A DNA stretch of 64,000 bases from Agelaius tricolor (Eukaryota > Chordata > Aves > Passeriformes > Icteridae): positions 54,689,381-54,753,380 of the forward strand of contig JALJCS010000001.1 in NCBI GenBank assembly GCA_023055355.1, given 5' to 3'. Below the pieces are notes generated by a model, which was not told the DNA's origin, searched no databases, and was given only the letters and a program-made list of their open reading frames with translations. Position numbers and translations under genes: made by a program. Below, one piece after another: positions 38,509-51,200 of the stretch (within the stretch, counting starts at the first letter, position 1; every line of letters starts with the position of its first letter).

Positions 38509-40306
38509 CCTCAGTTACAGGCTTTGTAGTGAAACACTGGTGTAATGCTTTGATGAGAGCTGTCGAAAAAGAGGTAATGTGTATAGAATAAAAATATTTA
38601 AAAAAAAATCAGCTTCTTAAAATTATGTACAAAGAAAATTTAAACTGGTTTGTTGTAGCTTTTGGGTATTCATTAGTTATTTTTCTCACCACCTTTTAAG
38701 TATCTCTAAATGTTAGTTTTATCTACCCATTTTCCTTGCTCCTTGGATTAAAGGTGGAGAGGAAAAAGGAATAGACAAGTCCCCAAACTGGAAAAGTGAA
38801 AAATTGTTTTACTTGACAACCCCAAAAAATTATAAAATGAAAAATTTATAAGAAATAATTTATTTCTGGGGAGACAGTAATTTTTCATGTTATAAAGTTT
38901 TACCCGAAACTTTGACTTGCCCTAACGATGACTAAAGCACTGAAACCCATGCCACCAAGTCACAGCACAGGCATTCCCAGAGCCTTGCAGTATCATTTCT
39001 GTAGGATAATTAGCATTCTGCATAACAGAAGCCAGAGCAGTGAGGCCAGGTTTCAAAGTGAGGAGCAAGCGTAGGTTCCCCAAAATCGAAATCATGTGTA
39101 TGGGTTAGATGTAACCAGTCTGGAAAGCTGCATGGTTCAGTTATTCCTTTAACCCTTTATTGATTAATGTATTTAGCTCATTGCAGAGGTAAAGTGACCA
39201 TTTCTGAACACAATGTGACTCATACCCACCTTTTCTGTTTTCACTGGTTTCAAAACAGATTCTATGTTGGCTCTGCCACAAGTCGTCAGGTTCATAAATG
39301 AACAGTATTCTGTTCTGTGTATATATATGTGTAGATTTCTGTATTTATTTTAGGAGGCTGTGGGGTTCCTCCTTCTTTTAGCTCTTCAGAAATACATATC
39401 TTTTTTAGATGAGCTGCTTTTGCTGCAAAGCAAAGGCTTGTTCCCAATATCTCTCTGCTGCCGTAGCACTCTCATGGGAGAAGGTTTTTGGGACTTGGTA
39501 TCGCCATTAGAAAAGATGGATGTTTTAATGTTAACCTGTTAATGTGCTCTTCAGACAAGAGATGTTCCATTTCTGATTCCACCCCAGATTTCACGTGTGA
39601 ACATGAGTAAACACTTAGGTCTATATTCCCATGAGTCTTCTGAAGCAGCTAACACCTGTGAAGGTCCGGCTTCATCTCTCAGTTCCTTTAAGCTTAAGCA
39701 GTATGTAAGCACAAAAAGGATTTTTTATTAAAATGCATCAAGGCCCTTAGATAATGCTGTACTGGAGAGTCAGAGAAGCTGAAATTTGTCCTCCTGAGAG
39801 CTGCTGTCTGGATGCAGACTTGTGCAAGCATTTTTTGTCTTTCTCAGTGCTTCCAGATGGTGAGGCAGTGTGGAGTACAGTTGGGAAAAGGGGATAGTTT
39901 TTGGATGTCATATTTGTTGTGCATTCTCCTGGCCACTTTCTAACTGGTCAGCAGTTATAGTTTGGACCACAAAAGCTTAAAGTAAGCAGAGAAATTCCAC
40001 TGATAATCAGTGTGCTTTCAAGAGACATATTCTTAGAAGAAGCAATGATGGGGGAGGGGGTGTGTGGCAAGTTACAAATGAACATCAGTGACTCCTTTAG
40101 AGTTGCACAAAATTAACAGAAATGAGATCTCTAGTTACTGAAGAGAATCTTCTCTACTGAGATAGCTATTAAAATAAAACAATCAGAGATTATGGCACAT
40201 GAGAGTCTTTTTAATTGTTAATTTGCCCACTTCAAAATGACCGTACAGTGAAATCTCTGTCTTTTTAAATAACATTGTTTTCCTTAAAATTGGTTTCCCT
40301 TTTCAG

Positions 40307-40407
40307 CGTTATCTTTCTGAGAGCACTGTGGTGATATTGTTGGGAATTATCTATCCCACACTGAGGAGAGCCTATCTGAGGCTAACACAGTCCTTGCAAA
40401 GTGCAAG
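40307..40407 (+). other. Candidate exon, 101 nt (unproven)
   Basis: The acceptor side is TTGGTTTCCCTTTTCAG ending at 40306. The donor side is GCAAG|GTAATT with GT at 40408-40409. The first forward frame is open throughout (33 codons), while the other two meet stops early. The peptide is rich in hydrophobic residues (a VVILLGII run) and is not recognised. An open frame of this length is expected fairly often by chance. Confidence 0.18.
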
Positions 40408-41739
40408 GTAATTAACCATTCTCCTCCCCCTATTTATCTTGATTTTTGCTTCCATCTAGCTGTTTTTCATGCTTGTAAAGTATAATTTGCGTAAAGTTTT
40501 AGCACTTTCTTCCTACACAACCCCTTGCTCTCTGGTCTTTCTCTCCACATCACTGCAATGAGCTGAACATGAATTATCCTGGAGTAAGGGTGGGAGAAGT
40601 GTTCTGCCTGTGCACAGCTGCACTGAAGACAATGGAGCACAGCATCTGCAATCGACACAATTCTCACTTACAGAGACATTTTGTATGCTAATGAACTTCT
40701 GATGGCAAGACCAGACTTTTTTGCTGCTAATTCTGGCAATACCTATCTCTGATGGGAACCTAATTTCCATCCACAAGGACCTTCAGCATAAAGGAGTGAG
40801 CAAAGAATGATGCTGAGCAGTAATGTGACTTTTCTCTTGGCTTCCCTTCTATGTTTTGCTGAGAGCCAAGAAAATAGAACTTCTAGACCAAAGCACTTGG
40901 CACCTGGTGTTTCCTTTCAAGTGCTTCTAAAAGCCAGGCTCCTTTCACCAGTGAATTCCTGAAATGAACTTCTCTTTAAAGCAGTCACTGCTTCCTTTGT
41001 AATTAAGCCACAAGGCATATCAGCATAGCCAGGAAACATTGACCCAAAAGCTAAGTGGTGATGGTCAAGATTGAGAAGCTGCCATGACATGGCAATGTTT
41101 GAAATGAGTAAGAAGGGGCTTTGTTGCATTTATTTTTGCTGTTTTGGGCAATACAAAACAGAGCAAACACAGAGGTGAGATTCAGGTACCTGTATTTACA
41201 CACTCTGTATCACATGCAAATCACGATTCTGCTGAGTTGCTTTGTGGAAGGGTGAACACTCAGAGCAATTGTTTCAAGCCTGCTCTTAGCTCAAAGTCTA
41301 TGGCTTTCATTTTGGATGCAAAGAAGGGCTGATGAGAGCCATGGTTTGTTTTTCCCAACTAGGTCAGCTGGTTTAATTAGAGACTCTGTGGCACCCTCCA
41401 CGTCTTACTTCCCCAGGCTACTCAACTGTTTGAATAGATAATCCCAATTCCTAATAATTACAGCTACAATATTATATATTTTGCGGAGATAATTCTTTCA
41501 ACTGAAAATTTAGGGCTGCCAGTTACATCCCCTTGTATTAGCCCTGTATCACTAGGCATAGCCTGGCTTTTCTTTCCTTACCCTCCTTGTGCCATGCACA
41601 GCTTTTCCCAGGACTGCCAAAGCATTGGGCTGCAGAGGTGTCATTCCACACCAAACCAGATGGGGTGGTGGGACCACTGTGGAGATCCATGAATTTTTGT
41701 TTCAAAACAAGTTATGGCAGTTTGACTGGTGGCTCTGCA

Positions 41740-41890
41740 TCTGCAGGTGCAAGTTAATCTGATATTAGCCAGGTTTCAACTGATTTAATAATGTTCACAC
41801 CCAAAGTTGGTTTAATTAACTTGGATTTACACCAGGCGTAAGAGGGGACATGTCGGTTTGGTTATTAATCAAAGGAGTAGGAGCCAGCAG
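41740..41890. promoter_or_regulatory. Conserved-element-like block (candidate enhancer)
   Basis: Contains AGTTAATCTGATATTAGCC, TTTAATAATGTTCACACC, GGTTTAATTAACTTGG and GGTTATTAATCAAAGG (the last close to both homeodomain and TCF/LEF-type sites). Unique sequence; inference only. Confidence 0.28.
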
Positions 41891-42217
41891 ATCTATCTCT
41901 CCTCCCTTTCAAGCTCTCCAATAGATTAATGATGTGACCTTGGGCAGATCTCCAGGCATGTTTTTGCCTTGCTCTCCTTGGCCTGGATATAATCAATTTC
42001 TCAGAATAGATGCAATACTGAACTCACAGTCGTCTGTGAAACTTAATTCCCTGTGTGCAGAAAGGGTCTTGGCAGCTGTCAGGGAGTGCAGCTCTGTGGG
42101 GAAGGGGCAGGGCTTACTTGCTGCCTGGTCCATCCTCTTGCAAAGCAATCTCTGCCAGGAGTCATAGGTGCTGCCATCCATCACAGCAATGGCACCTGGC
42201 TCTAATCCTGAACTGAA

Positions 42218-42239
42218 AGTGCATTGGAAGTGCATTGGA
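42218..42239. repeat. 11-bp perfect tandem duplication
   Basis: agtgcattgga at 42218-42228 is repeated exactly at 42229-42239. Confidence 0.93.
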
Positions 42240-43139
42240 GATGGTTGGCATGGTCCTAACCAAGAGTTTCCTCTCTGTTTTTCAATATAAATGGGAAATC
42301 CATCCAATGGCTTGTTTTTATTTTTATTTAGGCCAAGGTAAAATGGTCCTCTTTGGGAAACCAACCTTTTCCCTGTCTTGCCTCTGTGTGTGGAACAGCT
42401 GTAGCATATGTCTGGCATTCACAGGGAGCAAAGTGAAATCATTGCTCTGCTAAATTACAGCAAGTGCTGCTCTTGGTCGGCATGGGTAAGGCTGCTCCTG
42501 TGCTCCTGCTGTGGACACAGCTGGGCACAGCTGCCTGCCTCCCAAGGACCAGAGTACTTCCTGCTGAAGGCCTGATTCCACACACCTCTCCATGTGGGAA
42601 GTGTAGTTGTGTTGGCCAACACACCATTTAGCCACCTGCTACTGTTGTTACCTGATCAAGCCTTTCTGCATCTTCTTTTGCCAGTCAATCCAGCATGAAT
42701 AAAAGCCCTCCATAGTGATCTGTTAATTTTGTCCTGATGTGGCTTTCCTTTTTCACATTTCCATTTTTACTTATTGTTATACTGCTTTGTACTCTTCAGT
42801 TTGTTTTTCTCAGACAAACTGTGGTTTCGAAAGTAAGGGAAGGGACTCACAGGCTCACAGTTAGGGTTGTATTTTGGTGCACACAGGTACTGGGTAGTGA
42901 ATCTCTCTTTGCAACTTCAAAAGGAGTTTAGGGAGAAGAATTGCGGTGTCTTTTATTTTTCCCTATCAGAACTGATAGTGATAAGGGATTCACATTTCTT
43001 AATTGTCTGCACTGGTCCAGCATGAGCTTCTTGATCAGAACTCCTCGATAAATTAGATACTCCAGCCTCATGCAGGGGCTCTCCAAAAGAGTGGGAAGTG
43101 AGAAAACTGAATATGACTTTCTGCCCAGAGCCCACTTAT

Positions 43140-43260
43140 GGGCTTATTTAATAGATGGAGTTTGCACACAATTAACTAATTATGAGCAGAGTTAGTGCTT
43201 GCAGTGAAGAGCAGGCCTTCAAAAATAAGTGCTCAGCTTCATTTGAAGGGCAAACACTTG
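43140..43260. promoter_or_regulatory. Conserved-element-like block (candidate enhancer)
   Basis: Contains CACAATTAACTAATTATGAGC and, about 90 bp later, CACTTGACAC (NKX2-type core), in unique sequence. Assigned by texture only. Confidence 0.25.
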
Positions 43261-44863
43261 ACACTCAATGTGAACTTAAGCAGGAACTGATTTTCAAAGA
43301 GAAAATTGTCTGTCAGATTTAAGTCTACACACATATTCTCTTCAATATTGGGATTCTAAGCTCTTTGAAGGTAGTCTCTTCACTTCCCCACAAAGCACTT
43401 TTTTGTTCACCTTCACAGCAATTTTCTCTCTTCCCTCTCCCCCTCACCCCCAATCCCCTTAATGTTACAAAAGAATTTGCTTCTGGGATGAGATTCTGCT
43501 TGCTGAGTTTCAGCACCAAATTATATTTTAGAGATGACTTTGAAATTCCCTGTAAGTGTGCTCTCATTATTGGATATCTTTGATACAACTTTAAATACAA
43601 CTGTGCAGACATTGCTGCCATTAGTGCTAGGAAAATATAAAACCTACACAGAGAAAGCAATAGTCAGGGCCAAAAAGCCCCTGTGATAGATAAAAGTAGG
43701 GGTATGTTTCAGATATGGGACCCCAGCTTCGTAAACATTGTGAAGCTGTCTGAATTAGTCACTTCACACAATACTCTTAAGGGAGTTTTAATCAGACTGT
43801 GTTGTGCAGGGGCTCATCCTGAATGGATTTAGCCTGGAGAAATCACCCTACTCAAAGCGCTTTTTTTTTTTGACACTCCTCTCTCCTGGAGATCAGTACA
43901 GCAAAAGAAGAGAAGATGTCAAGCAAGAGCAGGCCAATCAAAGCAGTATTGTGTTCAATATGAAACACTTTTGAGGCATGTTCACTATAAGCTTCTGCAA
44001 ACCACACACTTTTTCAACAGACTGGAGGACCAGTTCCCAGCTGGAGGGAAACACTGGTCATGTAAAGAGAATATGGACATCACAACTGAGAGTAGAAACT
44101 CCCTGTCACTCTTGTCTATTCCAACAAGCCAAAACCTTTTTGTATTTTTCAGACTGCTCAAACTCGTCTTCCCAGGGGTCATAGAAAACAGGTTAAACTC
44201 AGAGATAGAATTTACTGCCCCAAGACTGATCTCAGGGTGGGCAGTGACTCATCATCCCTCACCTCTGCAGATGGCAGCCCTGTGTACTTAGAAGTGTGCA
44301 CAAGTTTCCCATGCAGCTGGGGCAGAAGGATGCAGCAGAAACCAGCCCATGCCTCGTGAACCCTGCCACAACTCGTGACAAACTCTGCTCTACCTGGGAC
44401 TGTGGGGGCTCTCCTGGGACAGGCTGCCAATGCAGTAGATGAGCAGTATCACAAGTATCACCACCACAGCTTTTGTTTGTCATCACAGTTTTCCTCCAGA
44501 ATGGAAATGAGAGGTTTGTGAGTTTACCCTTTTTTGCATATTATAGAACATTTCATGAACTGTATAGCAATGTGTACCATAGCCCTCACCATTTCAATGT
44601 ATCCTCAAGTAAGAAGTGCTTTGAGATCATGCTCTCAGCATGGTGAAGAAGTAGCAAACTTTGAAAGGTTTCTTATAGGGTTTTATGAATAGGGAATTAT
44701 GAGTGGCAAATTGTTTCAGGAGGCTTGAAGTTTCTGAGGTGTGCATGTGCAAAAAAGACCTGTCAGAAAATAAGAGTTCCTTTACACGAAGCTCTTCTTG
44801 GCTGATTTGCTCTATCAACAGGGTATGTTGTACTGATCCTCAAGGAGCAGGAGGAGCTAAGTG

Positions 44864-45003
44864 TTTCTGAAATCCTCCTGCTGTGTCATTTTGAAAAGTG
44901 GTATTCATGTAATGTGTACCCTGGATCTCTTATCGTCAAGCCATTGTTCTGAATATTTCTGAAATCCTCATGCTGTGTTGTTTTGAGAATAGGTATTCAA
45001 GTA
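44864..45003. repeat. Pair of diverged 48-bp direct repeats, 92 bp apart
   Basis: 44864-44911 and 44956-45003 align end to end without gaps. Both begin TTTCTGAAATCCTC, then TGCTGTGT, TTTTGA and GGTATTCA, and end GTA, with roughly nine substitutions. The 44-bp spacer between them is unique. This looks like an old segmental micro-duplication. Confidence 0.88.
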
Positions 45004-45449
45004 CCACAGATTGCTTAGTGCTGAGCCATTCCTTGCCTGTGTCAGGGATGACAGAAAGAAGCAGATGACAATATGGCTGGCACTGGTGGAGAAAATGCTA
45101 TTAAAACTCATCAGAGGCAGAATCCAGGGTCCCTTACTGAGATATTCTTTGATCAATTGGGATGCACATGGATTAACAGTGAGATGATCCTGTCTTAACC
45201 AGATGATATAATTTTTATTTTGAGGCAAGACTGCAAAGGACTGCCAAGAGGCAGCCGGAGATATAATTTATGCAGGCTTCATTATGCTTTTGCAACAGCA
45301 ACAAATGCAAAAAGGCTAATGTGTGAGGTCAGCAGTATGGCACAGGGGGTGATGTGCTTGAATGGATTAAGGGGTGGCCTCAGTACAGACTACAGAGAGA
45401 TCATACTGCTTTGGTGTGACCTGAATGGAGGAGCAGGGAATTGCATGCA

Positions 45450-46200
45450 CAAGAACTGGACTAGATTTGTTTCTCTTACTCATACTATTTATCTGAAGAC
45501 TGAGGAAGATGAAAATACTATAAAGCAAAAATATTTGCAGATAATGCAGAAATAGGGAGTGCTGCCACTACAAAGAAGCTACATGTGTGAATGGGAAGAT
45601 GAATGACCTAGATAAAACTAAAGTAATAAGGAGCTGGACAGAACAGAGGACCAGACTCTAAAATATCATACTAAGCAGAAATGCAGTTCAGGAAAATTTA
45701 GTTCATGGGTAGCAGAAGTAATTTGAAAGATTAAAACTGGTGCATAAATGTGTAGAAATTTATAGAGATCTTTGCAAATATTACATAGTGGGTTTAAGTT
45801 TCTAGAAATTACCCCTCTTTAGTACTGCACAGACCATACCTGTACTATCATCCTAATTTATGATCATCTGAGATTAAAGAATTATTATAGTGATAGACAA
45901 AGATAGCAAGAGCAAGCAGAATAATTCAGGAATGGGGGCAAACTAATTGTCCCAAATATACCAAAGAAATTAGGGCTGTACTCTGTTGAAAGAGAAGATT
46001 GAAAAGTGAGATCATTTTGCTCCATGAAGGTCTTGAGGGAATAGGAAGAATGGTTGATGCAAGACAGTTTGAATCTGTGTCAAATGCAAGAAGCAGAGGG
46101 CACAAATTAAAGTTTTGCACTATGTGGAGGGAGGTCCCACAAGGAATTTAGTTTAGAATTCCTTTATGCAGGGAGCAGATAATATACAAGATGCTGAAAA
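45450..46200 (+). mobile_element. Ancient CR1/L3-like LINE remnant
   Basis: Decayed ORF2 C-terminal landmarks appear in the expected order: 'atttgcagataatgcagaaat' (the former F-A-D-D type catalytic block, changed) near 45530, 'agtactgcacagaccatacctg' near 45820, 'taccaaagaaattagggctgt' near 45960, and 'ggtcttgagggaataggaag' followed by 'gcagagggcacaaattaaag' near 46030-46110. All frames are interrupted. The element may extend past 46200, where 'ggaattgttgcctggaagag' near 46450 resembles a later block. Divergence is much greater than in the two clear CR1 copies, so insertion is old. Confidence 0.6.
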
Positions 46201-48267
46201 GTGCACTCTGCTATACAAAAAGCCCAATGGGAGCACAAATTTTTACTGCTATGCTCCCCAAAGCCGCATCTTTGTCTGAAGAGTGCTTTAAAGGCAGCAC
46301 CATTCTTCTACAGAATACAGGAGAGGACTATAAGAAAAAATAACCTATCTCATCCTCGTGAGAATACTCAAAGTGCTTCTCCTGGCTTATTGGTAGCATT
46401 TTCTGAGAGACTGGATGTCTGAACCCTTTCGAAAATTTTGGCTGTGAAGGAATTGTTGCCTGGAAGAGTCAGTGAAGTAGCTTTGAAATTACACAGGACT
46501 GGAACTGAAATTGAGAGCCCTTTGGGACGTAGGACTGAGAAGACTGAATTTCTGCTTTGACTTAGTTTTTGCAAGTTTGAAAGGATTAATAATACTGCAG
46601 CAGAGGAGATAAAGAGCACATGACAAAGTCTGTAAGACACAAATGAAATGTGGCATTATTTGAATGACCCCAAAAAAATTACTTGGACAATACATAAGAA
46701 AAGGATTTATTTGGGATAGACTTGATTGTGCAATGGATGCAGGTGAATTTACCTGTTCCTCTGGCACACAGGTAAAGGGTGGGTGAAAATCTGAAGTTTA
46801 ATAATAGGAAAATCCTGAATTCCCCCATCAGCCTTTTTCCTTCCCTCTCTCTCCTACTGGTTAAGTGAAAGAAATCTGCAGTGGCTTACTGAAAATAAAC
46901 AAATCCATAAGTTTTTACTCCACTAAATTATGTCAAGATTTTTTTTATGCAAAGCAAACACTTGTAAAATATTTGAAAAAAAAATCTGACTCAAAGAAAT
47001 GTGTTTGGCTTCTCTTCTGCCCCTTTTCATTAGGGGATCTGTGGGCTTTCAGTATTTGAAGGACTCCTTGACCTGTCAGTGACATCTGCTAACATATTAC
47101 ATCTCAGCCTTGCACACAAACTGCTTGCAAGACAGTCTGAATCCAAACCTCTGAAGCAGAGCAGCAGCTGTAAATGAGTCTTTCATACAAAATAGAAAAG
47201 AACTAACCCTATTACTGTACACATCCAAAAAATGTAGGCTGTAACCCTTTGATGTCTGCAACTTGATTTTCCCTTTCTTCCCTCAGTGCATGCACTGTCA
47301 AGCATCACTTGCTGACACCAAGAGAATTGAATGCACAGAGAAAGACAAGCAGAAAGGCACCTGATCCAGTCATTTACAGCATAGAGTATATACAACTGTA
47401 CAGTGAATTATTTTTACATAGGTAATTAATAATGGAGAAACAATGTAGTGACAGTGTAAGTCCCAGGGGAGAAAATTGTCAGCCTATTTATTCATTTATT
47501 CTTTGCTAACTAAATTGATGGGATAGTCTGATGCCTTTCTGGATTCCACACGGATGATGAAACTGCAAACAAGTTTCATTTAAATAACAGGCAAATCTTC
47601 CAATTAGTCAAAGCCTAATTCTTATGCCTTGAAATGATGAACTGCATGTACTGTAACCTCTGTCAGTTTGAAGGGGAAAAAGCTGTCGACCAAAAACCCA
47701 AGACATTGATCTGAACATTTTAGGCACCAATTCAAATACGTTAATCTAGTGCGATTTGCCAAGATTCTGTAACTGTCTTTTGGATTCCTAGGTTCATGTT
47801 AAATGGGGTATCATTAATTCTTTCATAGAAACTCATCTTTTAGCTATTGGAGAGTTCAGTGCAACTAAAGCACAGTCCTTAAGAGTCTATGGAGGATAGC
47901 ACTGGATTCTGCTCTCTAATGCACTGCCATGTCCACTTTTCTGTGTGGTTTATGCTTCCAGAAATTGCACCTTGCACAGCAGCTGAAACCCCAGCTTCAG
48001 TAGGGGAAGGATTTAGATAGTAACAAAGTGTTACTAACCTAAAAACAGATTAACGCCCAAAGACGACAAACACAAAACACATATCCCATGGCCATTTCTG
48101 TTGTGAGACAGGCATTTCTGCAGGAAAAAAGTGAGCTCCCAAAATATGCTTTTAAAGTAAAAATGTTGCTTTTTTTTTCTGACTTAACCTTTCTTGTAGA
48201 TTTTTTCTACTTCTGCAAGTTTATTTTCTCATCTTTGTAAGTTAAGGAACACCAGTACTTCAATATT

Positions 48268-48288
48268 CTTGCATTTTTAAAATGCAAG
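48268..48288. other. 21-bp perfect palindrome with octamer-like arms
   Basis: CTTGCATTTT at 48268-48277 and AAAATGCAAG at 48279-48288 are exact reverse complements around one T. Each arm carries a TTGCAT/ATGCAA core like the POU octamer half. Confidence 0.9.
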
Positions 48289-51200
48289 CTGCTGGCTGGC
48301 ACACATGTGGGGCAAAACCTCCCAGAGCACAGTGAGTAAAGAAAGATTTTTGCTATAACTAGCTACAGCTGAATCATGATAGATCATGCTATTTCATTGA
48401 ATTTATCTTCTGAATATTAGATTTAAGAAGCTGTGTCATGTTGAAATATTGAAATATCTCTGATGTAATCCACTGTAATCTATTGTTAGGAGTTTTGAGG
48501 GGGAGAGGGGAGAGGGCAGGGAGAGAAAGGGCTGGCTGGTGTTAGATAACCAATAATCTGCAGAAACTCTTGGAACTGGCAGCAGAGCTGCAGTCTCAAC
48601 ACTAGTTTCAGCCTGGGAGCAATTGACACTCCCTGTACCAGCTATTTGGCTGGAACTTAAATATGTCACTTGGCACTGAGAGTTGATGAAAGCCCTGTTA
48701 TTTTCCAGGCTGAGAGCTAAACGAGACTGTAGCCTTCCTAAACCATTGCACAGTGCTTATAAGGAAATGTTGTTTATCTGAAGTAATTTAATCAACCTGA
48801 TCATTAGATGAATTTGCTACTTCCACACTTTATTTTAATTGTGTTTGCTCATATGCATATTACACTTTTGCCCAGTTATTTAGTTCTAATTAATAAATTG
48901 GAAACAAGCATGCTGCGAATGCTTCTCAAAGAGGATCTTCCAGAAATGGAGGAGTCTGCAGGGAAAACAAGCAGGACAGCAAGATTGGAAGGTGTTCTTC
49001 AGAGCCATCCTTGCAGACCACTGAAATTTGGGGCTGGAGCTGCAAAATCCACCATTGAAGGCCTGGAATCTAAAGCTAATAGATTTCCTCTCCTAAATCT
49101 ATGTGCTGTGTCTATATAAGTTTTGTGTTATTTGTAGGGAGATTGTTAATGTTTGGGACATAAACACTGTTGAGAACAGTAAAACACTTATTGTTAAACC
49201 AAAGGAATATGTCAACATGTGCCCCTTCACTATACTTATTCTCAGGGTCCTTTTCTTTCCATGTTCCCCTATTACAGTGCTCTTTGTGGCTGTACTGTCC
49301 ATCACATCCCACTTCACTTCCAAGATGGTGGATAAAGCAAGCCCTTCCTGCAGAGCAACAGTAGAGCTCATGGTATAAAACTTTGACTGTGACAGCTGCA
49401 AACTCAATGCTTTTTTAAGAGGAAAATGTGTACTAGGTCTTTTAGGCTGAAGTAAATGATAATCTTACTTTTGTTCTATTCAAGGACCTTTCATATGTGC
49501 TCGCCTTTTGTCATCTTCCTGAGTATGGAGATACCCTGTAACTGAGAGACAGAATGAGTGTTGTCATCTCTCTCTATTGCCAAGCCAGTGGCATTTTATG
49601 TGCCATGTATTGAAGTAAGACTGATGCTTGGCACAGCTTTGCAGTGCAGTGATCTTGTGTAGCTGCTGTCAGGAGTAAGGTGATAACTTTGAAGGAAGCC
49701 AGACTGGAGCTTAAACACACCATAGTATTTATGCAGGAACACATTACTAAATATAACCAAGAAAATTTATCTTCAAAGTTTTAGGGTGTATGTACCTCTC
49801 CCCCACTTCTTTTGTATTGAGATGAAGTCAAAATCTTTTGTAACGAAATCTTACATTCTACGCACAGATTGCAAAGGGTTACAGTCTTTGGAAACAGCAT
49901 CTGGTCTTTGAGATGCTCTCATACAAAGCACTTGAGAAAGATGTATCCTTTCTCTTTGGGGTGAGCCACCATGCAGCATGTAAAGAGCAGGATGCCTGCT
50001 CAGACAAAGAGCCTCAGACTCACTGGTAGGAGAGGCCAGGTCAGAGTTGGGGTAGTGGTGTGCTGTTGTTGTCCACAGTGGTGGATTATGAGTGTGCTCC
50101 CAGCCCTCTTTAGGCCTGTGTCACCTACTCCTCTGAAGTTATGCCCAGGTAAGGTTTGGAGGGTGGAACTGGAGAGCATCTGTATTCACAGGCATACAGA
50201 TGAGGCTGTGTGAAACCCAGGGAGGTGGGATAACAGGAGAGGGACCAGTGGGGACCAATCGTGCTGTGCTACTTCTTCTGCCCACTCAGGGCTGCAGAAG
50301 TGCCAGGGAAACACCCAACAAGTCATGGTGTTGGCTGTGCTTCACTGTATCTCATACTGGATCTCAGCCTCTTCTGCAGGAGCTCCTGCATTCTGAACAG
50401 GTCCTTAGTCACTGGAGCAGGGCTGGAGCTGCCTTATCTTGTACAGACATGAATTCCCTAGTACTGGGTGGGTGGGTCTTCTGAGCAGGAAGCTTTGGTC
50501 TCCTATTATCTTCCTTTGAATGTTTTGTGCTACTTGGAATGTGGACATTTGTTCCCATTAAACATTTTAATGTTGAATTTGTGGAAAAAACTCCTACTAG
50601 AAAATCTGATCAAGTCAAGTTTCATTCTTATTGATTCTACAAGCCTTCTCTGTTTTAGCAGATGCTGTTGTTTTTAAATGCCTCTGGGAACATTGCATTT
50701 TGAGCTTTTTTTATTTGGAGAAAAATATGACTGTGATGCAGAATGGTGTCCATCAGAGACGAAGAGGTTATGTGGAAGCTGAAGCAGTAAAGTTCTCAGA
50801 GAAGAACAAGAAAGGAAAGACAACATGTAATTCAAGAGGTCTGAAAATGAAAGGGAAGAAAGTTCATGAAAAACTGTATAGGCATTCAAAATAGTTGAAC
50901 TAAAATATATTCTGCATTACAGCATGAATTGTGCACCAGCTTCTCTGGATTTTAGTAACTCGAGAGCCTAAGGAGTTAATTTCTTTTTCTGCCTTGTTTA
51001 CCGTTTTTCTGCCCCACTGTGAGTTATTTTTTTAGTGTCAGATCTACATTGACACTTATATCAAAAAGCCTGTGATTTAACTTGATAGATCAGCTACTGT
51101 GAGGGGGTAGGGGTGGGTAACTGACCCTACTATTGAGATATATGATGCTTATTTAGAGAAATGACATATATTCTTGATGAGATACACAGACACAAACTGC

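Larger units (their letters stand above)
32641..45449. other. Unassigned non-coding stretch
   Basis: No gene recognised in about 12.8 kb. It holds a 28-bp near-tandem duplication (38454-38508), a possible exon (40307-40407), an 11-bp tandem duplication (42218-42239), conserved-element-like blocks (41420-41530, 41740-41890 and 43140-43260) and a 48-bp diverged direct repeat pair (44864-45003). Short open frames such as 34004-34441 on the minus strand show no family features. Confidence 0.55.

Noticed and set aside
48808..49119. 103-codon plus-strand frame with a hydrophobic N-terminal part
   Set aside because: No recognised family, no promoter or splice evidence, and hydrophobic runs are expected from AT-rich DNA. 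A signal-peptide reading would be over-interpretation.
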